DNA from: Stenogyne calaminthoides
Lineage: Eukaryota > Streptophyta > Magnoliopsida > Lamiales > Lamiaceae
Assembly (NCBI GenBank): GCA_037126765.1
Contig: JBBCBC010000022.1
Coordinates: 1,426,001 to 1,490,000, forward strand
Direction: 5' to 3'
Length of the DNA stretch: 64,000 nt
Every line of letters begins with the position of its first letter. The first letter of the stretch is position 1. The position numbers and the translations under genes are program-made. Positions 46,565 to 57,200 of this stretch are shown piece after piece. The notes below the pieces were generated by a model. It was not told the DNA's origin and did no database searches. It saw nothing but the letters and a program-made list of their open reading frames with translations.

Positions 46565-47193
46565 CTAGATCCACCCAGATCCAACCCAAACAGACACAAA
46601 CACACCCAAAACAACCGCAGCAACTCCTCCAAGCGCCGCGGCAGCCGCCGAAGAGTCCTTGCCGGAATGGTCCGCTGCCATGGAGGAGCTCGGCGGCGAA
46701 GGAAGAGGGTGGACAACAACGGAGACCTTCATACCGGAAAAGCAACCGCCAGTCCCGCAAATGAAATAATACCTCTTGGCCTTATCCAGCAGAATGAAAT
46801 CTTTGCCGCTACTCCAATTGCCCGTCGCCCCCTCTATGGTGCAGTTATCGTACCCCGTCTCGTTCACTTGGAACACGTTGTACTGGTTTCTCTGGTACCT
46901 AAATGCTGAAAACACAGAAAAATCCACATATGAGTCCGTGCAAGAAAATTGACCTTTAATGACATAATATTATAACGACGTTTTTTTATTTTTTATAATG
47001 AAAGTCTTTAATGACAGGAAACGGTATTACAGATGAGGTCGCCGACGTAGAAGGTTTGGTTGTTGGCCCAGAGGGTGTAGTTGATGCCGGGGTTCCAGCC
47101 CTTGTTGACGCCGACGATGTGGTCGGTGGCGGCGGCGGAGGAGAGGAGGAGGACGGCGGCGGCGAGGCGGAGGAGAGGGGCTGAGGTGTACAT
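46565..47193 (-). CDS. Early nodulin-like / lamin-like phytocyanin, probably GPI-anchored
   Basis: Extracellular cupredoxin-fold protein of the early nodulin-like group, thought to act at the plasma membrane and cell wall. Exons 47193-47031 and 46905-46565 join at GACCTCATCT|CATTTAGG and give 167 residues. Signal peptide about 1-22 (ending SSAAA), plastocyanin-like domain about 24-118, Pro/Ser-rich linker, and a hydrophobic C-terminal tail with an Ala-rich start, typical of a GPI signal. C76 and C109 should form the family disulphide. Of the four copper-ligand positions, C104 and M113 are present but both His are replaced (Y63 in the HNV motif, G108 in the GHC motif), so copper binding is unlikely. 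Several N-glycosylation sites are visible (NYT, NQT, NET, NCT, NWS). It is not part of the conserved gene order as I remember it. A competing minus-strand frame starting at 47228 is a GC-rich shadow. Confidence 0.9.
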
Positions 47194-47443
47194 GATTGGT
47201 TGGTTGGGTTTTTAGGTGTAATGGCCAATGAGTGAGGTGGGGGTACTATTAAAGTTGTGAGAATTGAATCAACGGTAACATTTAGATAACGGATCCATGG
47301 AATTGGAAGGTGTGATGGGTGACATGGCCCACTTTAATAATTTCAGTACTATATATATTATCGTTATAATTACAAGTTTGATGTCTAATTGTCCGGCCAT
47401 TAACAATAATATTTTGTATAGGAACTAGTGGCTCACATTTTCT

Positions 47444-48144
47444 AAGGGTTTGTTTGTTTCGGGATTTAAGTGTGCATGAGAAGTCATGACTTCGAAATTT
47501 TATGGATTTGAAAGTCTTGGTAAAAAGTAAAAAATATGTGTTTGTTTTGAGATTTTTATAGGGTGAGATTTTACTTTACAAAATCAATGTTTAATAATGA
47601 TTGATATGATATTATTATATTGTGTTGAGAGTGGAAAAAATAGTAATGTGATTGTATTGAATTTTGTGAAAAATATGGGTGTAGGGGTACTTTATAGGAG
47701 ATGATTTTGATTTAAATTTTAAACTATAATGGGACGTGGTTTTCAAAGTTCTAAGTCCATCCGGGTGAGTTCCAAAACAACATACCCTAGGGTGCGTTTG
47801 TTTTGGAATTTAAGTATGCGGAACAAGTCAAAGTTTTAAAATCCAGATATTTAGAATTCTTGATGAACAGTAAATGTATGTGTTTATTTTGAGATTTGAG
47901 TAGGGTGAGATTTAACTTTATGTCAAATCAATGTTGATATTATATTATTATAGTATATTGAGAAGAGTAATAAAGTGTATAAAGTGTGATGTATTGGGAA
48001 GAGTAATAATAGATTTTATAGGTATTTGTAGGTGTGGATTGAATGTGGGATTTGAAAACCCGATTTTAAATCTCAAACTCGTATGAGACGGGGAGTGCAA
48101 AATCCTAAGTCCATCCGTGTGAGTCCCAAAACAAACGCACCCTA
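47444..48144. mobile_element. Two adjacent Harbinger-like MITEs
   Basis: Unit 1 is about 47447-47787 and unit 2 about 47790-48141. Each starts GGGTTTGTTTG or GGTGCGTTTGTTTTG and ends with the inverse (CAACATACCC, CAAACGCACCC). They share internal blocks (ATTTAAGTATGCGG, AAGTCCATCC). TAA lies before the first and after the second, TAG between them, which fits the 3-bp TWA target of PIF/Harbinger elements. A truncated relative is at 527-610 and a diverged one at about 54446-54650. Confidence 0.68.
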
Positions 48145-51079
48145 ATTAATGTGGAAGAGGACCGAAACATGCTACCGAAAGACTCTACTGAGACAAAGAT
48201 GCAAGATCTGTCAAAAACGTAGAGAAAGTAAGATTATTGACTATATCTTTTTTGACTAGTCTGATCCAGAAATAGGCCCAAATCGTTCTAGTCATCATAA
48301 TTAGGTACACCATTTTATTTATCATTAGTACTTGTATTATTTAAGCAAGGCATATATACATATGGCTTTAGTACTGTTACTGATTTAGTATTAAAAATTT
48401 GCAGCAAAGGCTGAGATTTGGACATGAAAGCTTCATGCGTATTAAAAGCCACGCCTTGAGCTCATGCGTGGGAACATTTTTCCTATTGTGTTTTCTAAAT
48501 TAATTACTACGCATTCCTTTTCCTTTTTCTTTATCCGAACCTAACGTTATATTGATTGGTAAAATGACTAAATGGTAATCGCTATTTTCTTTTTGTCACG
48601 GCGAGTCATAAAAAGGCGAAACGTTGATTAAATAGTGAACTCATGCACGTAAATATGAATTATTTGAGGATTGATAAAAATGTTTTGCTATTTTCACTAA
48701 AACACCAAATTTAATTCATAAATATATTTTTACTTAAAATAAAAAATAAAAAGTTGGGGATTGACATGGGCTAACACATGTTAGCCCGCGGCTAGCCCAA
48801 ATAAAATTGTGTTGGGCTACATTTTTGTTGGTCAAATGACTATTTGAGCCGATTCAATCCAGCCCAAGAATATCAATTAGTTTGATGGGCCGAGCTGGAT
48901 TGGATTGGGCGGCCCGAATTGCAAGCTCCAAATATAAACAGAAAGAGAAGAGGCATGTTTTTACAGGTGTTGGTATGCCCATCAGCCCATGTTACTTGTC
49001 TTTTAATTTCTCTTTTATTTTCATTTTTTAAATTATATTTTTATTGGGATTGAATTTGGGTTTGGGGGATTATCAATTGTTGATCGTGCGTGGAAAACAA
49101 ATTTGATTCTTTTGCTGGCTTTCTGTGATTGGAAACTAGGAAGTGGTCTCAGGTGTGATTGTTACAAATGATGTTGAAAGATTTAATTTTGGACTTGAAA
49201 TTAAAATTAAAAATGATGAATGGATTCTTGATTATTCGACTGTGATGGATTGGCTGAAGTGGGTTGGAATTAGAATTTGGATTCCTTTTGTGATTGGCAG
49301 ATTAGGACTGTGGTTACTATGGTTAGAAAAATAATATAAACAAATTAATCTCATATTTCGACTACAAATTTAAATTTTTAGATGATTTATAAATTCTTTT
49401 ATGGTATCAAAGGTTTTGGCTCACTCAACAAATTTAAATTTTTAGATGAGTTATAAATTCTTTTATGGTATCAGAGGTTTTGGCTCACTCAACGTTTTGA
49501 ATTCGATTTCTGCTAAAAGTAACTCTAATCATATTAAATTCTCCACATGATATCGAGTAAAAGAATTCTGTACACGAGTGAGGAGGAGTGTTAGACTCTA
49601 CGAATTCGAACTTTTAAAAAGATGAAACTCTTTCAATTACAATGATATTGAATGCTAGAAATAAATAATATAAATGAATTAATATTTACTAGTATATTAT
49701 TATACATTAATAATTATTCTGGTGATTTATATCATTAAGCAATTAAAGTTGCCCCAAAACCAAAAGAGAGGAGGAAAAATTTACATAACAACTATTTCTT
49801 AGACTTTGCAAACTTGATGTAAATATAAGCAACCTATGGGAGAAGGGAGTGAGTTAATGTATTCAAACTACCATTTTTTAGGGTCCAAGAGAGATAATAG
49901 TGTAGGATTGTCAAACCAGCAGTTGCTTACGATTTAATTTCTTTATCGGATGTCATTAAAAATTGAATAATAAATCTCCTTTGTCTAAAGATACAAGAGA
50001 CTACACAAGGTCTTGTAATTGATACCAATAGATTTCTATCATTCAATTGCTACACATTAATTTTAAGCCTTTAGCCAATTTGGAACCAATTCGACCCGAA
50101 CCCAAATCCAGCTCGAGTGGTTCATGATTTAGGGTTCATAGTTTAGGGTTTAAATTTATATAATTAATGAGAAAATTGAATTAAAAAACTAACTAAATGA
50201 TGATAAAGACCCTGCATATGTGACACGCCACATAAGCAGTGGGCATATAAGTTTTGTGCCAACATACGGACATATGATCAAATCCGTTCGTTTCTCTATG
50301 CTTCTTTATTTATATTAATTTTTGAATCAAGATTACTTCAGAATTAAAATGCGATAGAGTTTTATATATACCATACAACTCAAGCTCATTTTAATTTTGA
50401 TAAAAAAATTATATATTTCAATATAAATAAATTGAATATTCATTTTTTTTTTACTAATCTTGATGTGAGAGAATATGGGGTAATTACTAGAAGGTATAAA
50501 ATTTTGAGAAAATTTACTAGCAGTTACAAATGAGATTACATATACAGTCAAAATTGCATTTGAAAGTACAATTATATCTACATATATGCAACTATTTTGT
50601 ATCTACTAGTAATTTTTTAAAAAAAATTGTACCAATCATTAATTTTCCCAGAGAATATAAAATTATTAATAGCAAATGAATTTTCAATAAATAAATTTAA
50701 TTCGCTTATTGAAATTACCATATTTTTCTGGCCCCTCGTGCCTATATAGATGAAGTCAATTCGATAAATATCAATTTTAGCCTCATCATAATCATGCAAA
50801 TCCGAACAAGTACAATCGCAAAAATCAACATTTCACATATTTATGGAGTAATAATTTTCATTGATATGTAACATTAATTTAAATATTAACGTACAATTGC
50901 CGGAATTCCATCAAGCATTGACATTTTATTATATGTACAAAGAAAGAAAGAAACAGGAATCTATACAAAGCAACCTCATCCATCTTCACAATTAATCTCT
51001 AAACAATTAATATGAAGATGTGGGTTTTTTTTTTCTTTACAGAAATCATAATATGAACATTCGCACAAACATTTGGAGA
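48145..51079. other. Spacer between phytocyanin and J8
   Basis: Apart from the TRIM-like element, it contains GGGCTAACACATGTTAGCCC with related GGGCTA/TAGCCC words (about 48770-48910) and another GACCCGAACCC...GGTTCATG repeat at 50090-50160. No gene. Confidence 0.45.
49320..49635 (+). mobile_element. TRIM-like element with duplicated LTR end and primer site
   Basis: The 5' LTR ends at 49401, followed by TGGTATCAAAGG. A ~62-bp block containing the LTR end and primer site (from about 49369) is repeated once in tandem (from about 49431, with TGGTATCAGAGG). The purine tract GTGAGGAGGAG precedes a 3' LTR starting TGTTAGAC at 49589. The tandem block could come from strand slippage during reverse transcription. 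Confidence 0.68.
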
Positions 51080-53216
51080 TCAAATGTAAGGATTGATGTG
51101 AGACGAGTAATCTCGAATCCCAGCTCCTTCCCATCCCATCCATTCTTCCCACATGTCCCAATCTTGATCGTCCATTCCCCTCATCGGCTCGTTTTCATCG
51201 CAATACTCGCTCGTCTCCATCTCCAACGCGCCCGTCTCCCCTCGCAAGTTGCTCATCACCATCTGCATTGTATAATCGGAATCATGTTAAGACAACTGGT
51301 GTTATTTTTAATAGTATTAGTTGAGTGCACTAAAAAGTACTAGTTGTTGGCACTAAACAGTATTAGCGGGATTTAGTGAGCAGTAATACTTGTTATTATT
51401 GAACAATATTACATGGTCAATATTAAATCACTACCCAAAAAAAAATAGTGCATTGCCTAAAGAATTTTTCAATATTTTTCCAACATACCTACGAATTTTC
51501 CAACGAAAATAATTTCATCTTAAAATAGTAATGCTCGCCTACAATTTATCTACAAAATTTTATAATAATATAGACTATTTTTAAACTACAAATATAATTG
51601 TTTACGGTCATATAAATTTGTAGGCCAATCCTCACTTTTTAAGGGCCAAATTATTTTTATAGAAAAATTTCATAGCTAATTGAAAATTTTCAATAGGCAA
51701 TTCTTCATTTTTTATAGTGTATTGTTTTCACTAAATAGTTGAATATATTGACAGTATTAGTTGAATATATTGACAGTATTAGTTGTGGACCACAAGTGTT
51801 GCTCTTTTGCATTTGAATAGACGAATTTTATTTAGGCCAAAATTAAAGTCAATTGAACCAAAGTCCTCTTTGTCATTTTTTAGCTTGAAAGTATTCTCAA
51901 TGGGGAGAAAAGGTAGGTGTTAGAAAGCGACCCATTAACAACTTGATTTAATTACTACAAATGATGAAGATAAATGTTTTTTCTTAATTATTTTGAAATT
52001 TAAGTAGCAACTGAAAGGAAAAAAAAACCCCCACGATAGTGACATTTCAATGTATTTAAATACAAACATCAATTCAAGAGAAAATTTATTCATTCCACCA
52101 ACTATATAAAGCCAAATAATATAAGACAGCACACAGTATTATTAAACTGCTTCAAGTGGGCTCACTTGAAATTATATTATTAAAATATTATTATTATAAA
52201 TTCCTAATTATTGAAAAATGCATAGATTCCACTTACATCATATGCTTCGTTGATTTGGTGAAATTGGACCCCACAATTGCTTCCTCTACATACATCAGGA
52301 TGATACTGCAAATAATGAAAAAAAAAAATTAATACACAAATCTAATTTTTCAAATTAAGGAAACGAATCATAAAAATGTTGTAGCCATTAATTATTAAGA
52401 CCACCAAATTTGAACAGGGGCTAAGTATCCAAGAGAATTAAATACAATTAATTAAGGCAAGAAAATGGTCAACTTCAATGAATTTTCACGAATTATCAGA
52501 AACCATTTCCCAGAAATTTCAGTTTTAAAATTAAAATAATTTGCAGAAAACCAAAGATTATATATGAATTAATACTATTTTTTTTTGGGACAGAAAATCA
52601 TTTAAAATTATCTCCTAATTCAGTGGCAACAGAGGATTATAACCAATCAATATCAAGCATAACAATTACTCCCCGGTCCCATTTCAATCTTCACGTTTAC
52701 TATTTTTTCGTGTTTTAACGAAGCAAATTTTTTTATTAATATTTAAAATAATAAAATAATTATTAAAGATGCAAGCAAAAGATTAAAAGTAGATCTATAA
52801 TACTCCTTCTTAAAAATTACTTTATTATTTAAAACACTAATAAAAAACTCGCTCACAAAAACTCAATAATAAAGTAGGTTTGAAAGATTAAAATGGGAAA
52901 CATTCCCAATTCTTAAAAGAAAATATTTTGAACAAAAATAAAAAAATTAATCAATCAACTAATATTTTTTATTTTTTTAATCCAAAAAAAATACCTGAAG
53001 AGCAAGTTGCCTGAAAGCCTTCTTAACCTCAGATTCAGAAGCACCATGTTGAATCCTCAAAGTCTTGTAAGGATCACCATTAACAGCAGCAGAAGAAACA
53101 CAACAAACCTTAAATCCCTTTTTCCCATTATTATTCCTCAAATTTTTTCTAGACAAATTATCCCTAATTTGCCCCCAAGAACCAGACGCAGAACCACATC
53201 CAACAGCAGCAGCCAT
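51080..53216 (-). CDS. J8: Chloroplast DnaJ-like chaperone J8
   Basis: Small stromal J-domain co-chaperone expected to stimulate Hsp70. Exons 53216-52995, 52305-52237 and 51262-51080 keep phase 0 and give 157 residues (Arabidopsis J8, At1g80920, is of similar length). Residues 1 to about 40, rich in Ser, Arg and Asn, look like a transit peptide. The J domain runs from DPYKTLRI (48) through KKAFRQLALQ to the HPD triad at 76-78 in the small second exon, then QINEAYD. The tail is acidic and Trp/Met-rich (DDQDWDMWEEWMGWEG), typical of this protein. The start is the ATG at 53216. Intron 2 contains a CACTA-type MITE and GTATTAGTTG microrepeats. Confidence 0.94.
51429..51719. mobile_element. CACTA-type MITE in J8 intron 2
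   Basis: The ends CACTACCCAAAA and, on the other strand, CACTATAAAAAATGAAG flank sequence shared with the MITE at 2157 (CCTACGAATTTTCC, CCTCACTTTTTAAGGGCC), in reverse orientation. The 3-bp flanks are AAT and TAT, so the target duplication is decayed or shifted. Confidence 0.7.
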
Positions 53217-53333
53217 TTTTTCCCCCAACAAAAAATATTAAAAATGCAAACTTTAATCCCAACCCCACCAAAAAAATTTCAAGATTTTGCAAATTTCCAA
53301 AATCCCACGATTCAAAAACCACAACCACTCTCA

Positions 53334-53344
53334 ATTATATATAG
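53334..53344 (-). promoter_or_regulatory. Probable TATA box of the J8 gene
   Basis: CTATATATAAT on the minus strand, about 120 bases upstream of the J8 start codon, with a pyrimidine- and A-rich leader between. Position and sequence fit a plant TATA box; no experimental signal is visible. Confidence 0.5.
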
Positions 53345-56271
53345 ATTCTGCCACCAATGTGAAAACCACAGGGGAAGAAAACAGAGCACCTTTCAAAAAA
53401 ACGCCTCCCTTGAAAATTTATTAAAAACCCAAATGATTGAATTAATATAATAACAGAGCAATCGAGCCTTTTGCGTTGAAATGACACTTTAGGCACGCAA
53501 TAATGGAATCGAAGAAAGAAGATTAAAGTAAGAGTTTTTTATACAAAATATGAAAATGAATATGTGTATATATTGAAGTAGAGATGTGGGGACAAGAAAT
53601 GGTGGATCAATCAAAAGGTCCTTATCTTAATAACGTGTTTGAACATTGTTTGAGGTGTGGACGAAAAATTAGGGACATTATTGACGATCTTATCCATCTC
53701 TTGCCCTTCGGGATTTATCCTAGTCAGATTGTAATAAATAGGGATAGGGCTTCTTTTCTTTCTTTTTATTTTGGGGAAAATGAGGAGCACCTTTTTAATT
53801 TTGGAGGGATATTCATCTGTATTTATCTGTAATTTCATTTTGGTCCTTGTAATCGGTAGTATTTTCTTTAGTGTTTCTTTTAATAATTTTTTTTTTGTGA
53901 GGAAGAGACGAAAAACTCCCTAACTCCTTGTCCATCGTTTTCAAATCAGGCCAGAATAGAATCGAAGGATGTCTTCGAAGCCGAGACATGACTTTGTGGG
54001 AGAGTCAACAAGATTAATCTCGCGAAAACCCCCATAATATTTCAATGGAGAATTTGTCCCAGAAAAAGTTCAAACCTTCGTTGTCGGGGGACTTCTCCCC
54101 ACATCACCACAAACTTTACCACTTGACTATGCCCTTGGGGGCTTCTTTTAAATAATTTTCTTATTACATGTGGTATACCTCTTGAATTTTGATACTGAAT
54201 AACATGACTAGCAGCATAAAAAAATTATAAAGGTGAAGTTATATGCTTTTCATAAATTTTACTATTTCAGTTTGATTGTCACGTTATTCACGATCAAGAA
54301 ATATAATGTCCGTAAGCTCGAATCACAAAATATTGTAAATGCATAATTTTAAATTAAATTGTAATTTTGGAAAAAAAAATTGTGAATTTACTCACCATTA
54401 AACCCTAAAAAATAATTTAGAAAATTAACGTAAGTGACTGACATTATGAGTATGTTTGATTTGAGATTTAGGTGTGTGGGGTGTTTTGAGATTGTTATTT
54501 TATGTCAAATTAATATTTAATAGTGACTAATGATGTTGTATTATCATATTATATTGGGGTGAAAGTAAGAGAAAAAATGAAGGGACTAAAAAAATATGTA
54601 ATATAATTGTACTGAATTACTAAACTTGAAAGCTTAACGTGATTTTTTTTAACTAATATAAGATGTAGATCGCAAATTTCTGAGTACATCCAAATAAATA
54701 TGACTCGATATTTTTATTACTGTTTCATATTTAAAATCATATGTATAACAAAAAATAGCATAACATATTAACATCCATAGCCATTAATCATCATATTACA
54801 TGGTGACTATTTGTCCATAAATAGATTTAGAGTAAAATTGTAACTCAATTGAGACACCCATCATAAATTTAAATGAAAATTTGATGATTTTTATAAAATA
54901 TTAAAAAAATTTGTCTTGTTTAGATTTTTCAAAAGGATTCATTCTCAAAAAAATATATATTCATGTTTGTCATTAAATTTCCTCAAAAAACTTGTTTAAT
55001 AATTCCTCCCTCCCTAAAAATTTACATACTTTCTTTAAAAAGGTCAAACAAAATTTGCAGATTTTAAAAAAATGTCACTACTTTTAAAACCTGCACATAT
55101 TCAATTTAATTAATTTATTTACTTTCTACATACAAATTTATAACATTATTCTTGAATACTCCATTCATTATAATTTCAAATTAGTAAGATTTATTTTTTT
55201 TTTTAAAATAAATGGTTCAATAGTGTTTTTAGAGGTTCAATAATAGAAATAGCAAGAGTTGATGGGGAAAACCGTAATTTGGGTGAAATTAATAAAGAAA
55301 AGAGCTGATGTGGTATCAAGTCATGACACGTGCTTATATGTAATCCAATTAAACCAAATAATTAATTAGCAGCGAAATGGAGCTTTTTGCTTCTTGATAT
55401 GCGTGCGTTTTTTTTTTTTAATCTTGATCCACAACCACAACCACAAATCTCGTCATTCATAAGATGTGTTTCAAAACGTGATAATAATATTGGACCGCCC
55501 CCTCCGGAAAAACCGGTCGAAAACCGTTGAAAACCGGGAACCGGTTGAACCGCCGGTTTTCACCGGTTTTTCAATTTTTAAAAAAAAAAAATAAAGTACG
55601 CCGTCCGTATAAATAGTTATTTATTAATATTTTATATGATATGGTAATAAAATGGCTGGCTGGTGGGCGACGTTAGGATTTAAAAATGGATATTTAGCGA
55701 CGTATTTTAAAAAGATGGTGGATTTTATTTTAGAAAATAGGCGAAAAACAAGTGGATGGCGAGGCGACGGCGCCGTTTAAAATAAATTAGAAATTTTCAT
55801 TTTAGGTTTTATTTAAATAATTTTTTTTGTTTTTTTTTTAAAAATAAATTATTCTTTGCTTTCCATCAATTATAAAATAAATAATACAGTCTAAAATGAA
55901 TACAAAGACTAAAAAAATATAATAATTAATAAAATTTTAAAGGATAATTTTATAAATTTTTATATATAAAATAAAAAAAGAAGTTTAATTATGTGTATGT
56001 ATGGAACCAAAAGTAATATTATTTTGTATAAATTTGTGGACATTGTGAGGATAAAAATTATGAAAATTTTTTTCTTTTTTTGGAAATATTGTGTTTGTAT
56101 TAAATAAATTACTTTATTATGGTAAAAGAATTGGAAAGAAAAGATGTAAAAGTAAATTATTTTTAATGAAATGAGATGTAATAGTATTATTTTAAGAGAA
56201 TTTTATGATTTTTTGAAATAATTATTTCTATGAGAAAAATATGAATAGTATTACCATATTACCTCCATCCC

Positions 56272-56502
56272 AACTCTATCTTCATAATTATTATTTTTTT
56301 CGGGTTTTAGGGAGTGAACTCTTTATTAATATTTAAAATGATAAAGTATTTTTTAAAAAGATATTTAATAGAGAAGAGATATATTTATTATACCATTTTT
56401 AAAAAATTATTTTATTATTTTAAATATTAATAAACAACAAGTTTCGAGGAAGTATAATAAAAATATGATAAAAATATTATTTAAAAAAATAGAGTTGGGA
56501 TG
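56272..56502. mobile_element. Stowaway-like MITE
   Basis: Left CCTCCATCCCAACTCTATCT and, on the other strand, right CATCCCAACTCTATTTTTTT. TA flanks; the right end has lost a few bases. Confidence 0.65.
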
Positions 56503-56713
56503 TATGGAGCCAAAAGTAATATTCTTTGCATAAATTTTTGGATTAGAGGATAAAAAATGAAAAACAAGTGTATTGAAAATAAAATGAAAAAAATGTGCAC
56601 CACGAAGGTAGTATTATTTTAAGAGAATTTTTACAATGAAAAATGACCCCTATGAGAAAAAAATTGAATTATTAATGCCACTAAGATAAAATAAATAACA
56701 CAATAATTTCTAC

Positions 56714-57200
56714 TCGATTCTAGGTTTAGAGCGCCAAGATCCAAACGAATACCTTATGGAGCAAGTGAGCAACTTCTATTCTAAAAGTGATGCATTTTTA
56801 TTTTTATTATTTGAAAATTCATATTCGAGAACTTAGCAGCCTAGGAACAAGTGTATTGCCTGAGGATCTCCCAATAATTTTGTCAAAAGATAAAATAAAT
56901 AACAAAAATTTTTTGATTCTAGGTTTAGGCGCCAAGATCCAAACGAAGGATTTATGGGCAAGTGAGCAACTTCTATTCTAAAAGGCGGATCTAGGTATTT
57001 TTATCATGGTTTAGGCGGATTTATGCGGATCTAGGCGGATTTATGTTAATTTATTTTGCAGTTTTTAAAAAAAAATAAAAAATGGGGCCGCTTAGGCGGA
57101 TTAGGCGGATCTAGGCGGATCTAGACGGATTTATGTTAATTTATTTTGCAATTTAAAAAAATAATAAAAAAAAAATCCACCCGGCCTCTCCACCCGCCAC
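56714..57200. repeat. Direct ~85-bp repeat and AGGCGGATCT microrepeats
   Basis: TTCTAGGTTTAGAGCGCCAA and following bases (to CAACTTCTATTCTAAAAG) at about 56718-56787 recur at about 56917-56984. Then come tandem TAGGCGGATCT/TAGGCGGATTT words (56985-57130) and a ~45-bp block GATTTATGTTAATTTATTTT occurring twice. No gene. Confidence 0.65.

Noticed and set aside
46986..47228. 80-codon Pro/Ser/Thr-rich minus-strand frame
   Set aside because: Out-of-frame reading of the GC-rich phytocyanin signal-peptide exon.
53584..53832. 82-codon frame upstream of J8
   Set aside because: No domain; the minus strand is open as well, typical of non-coding DNA.
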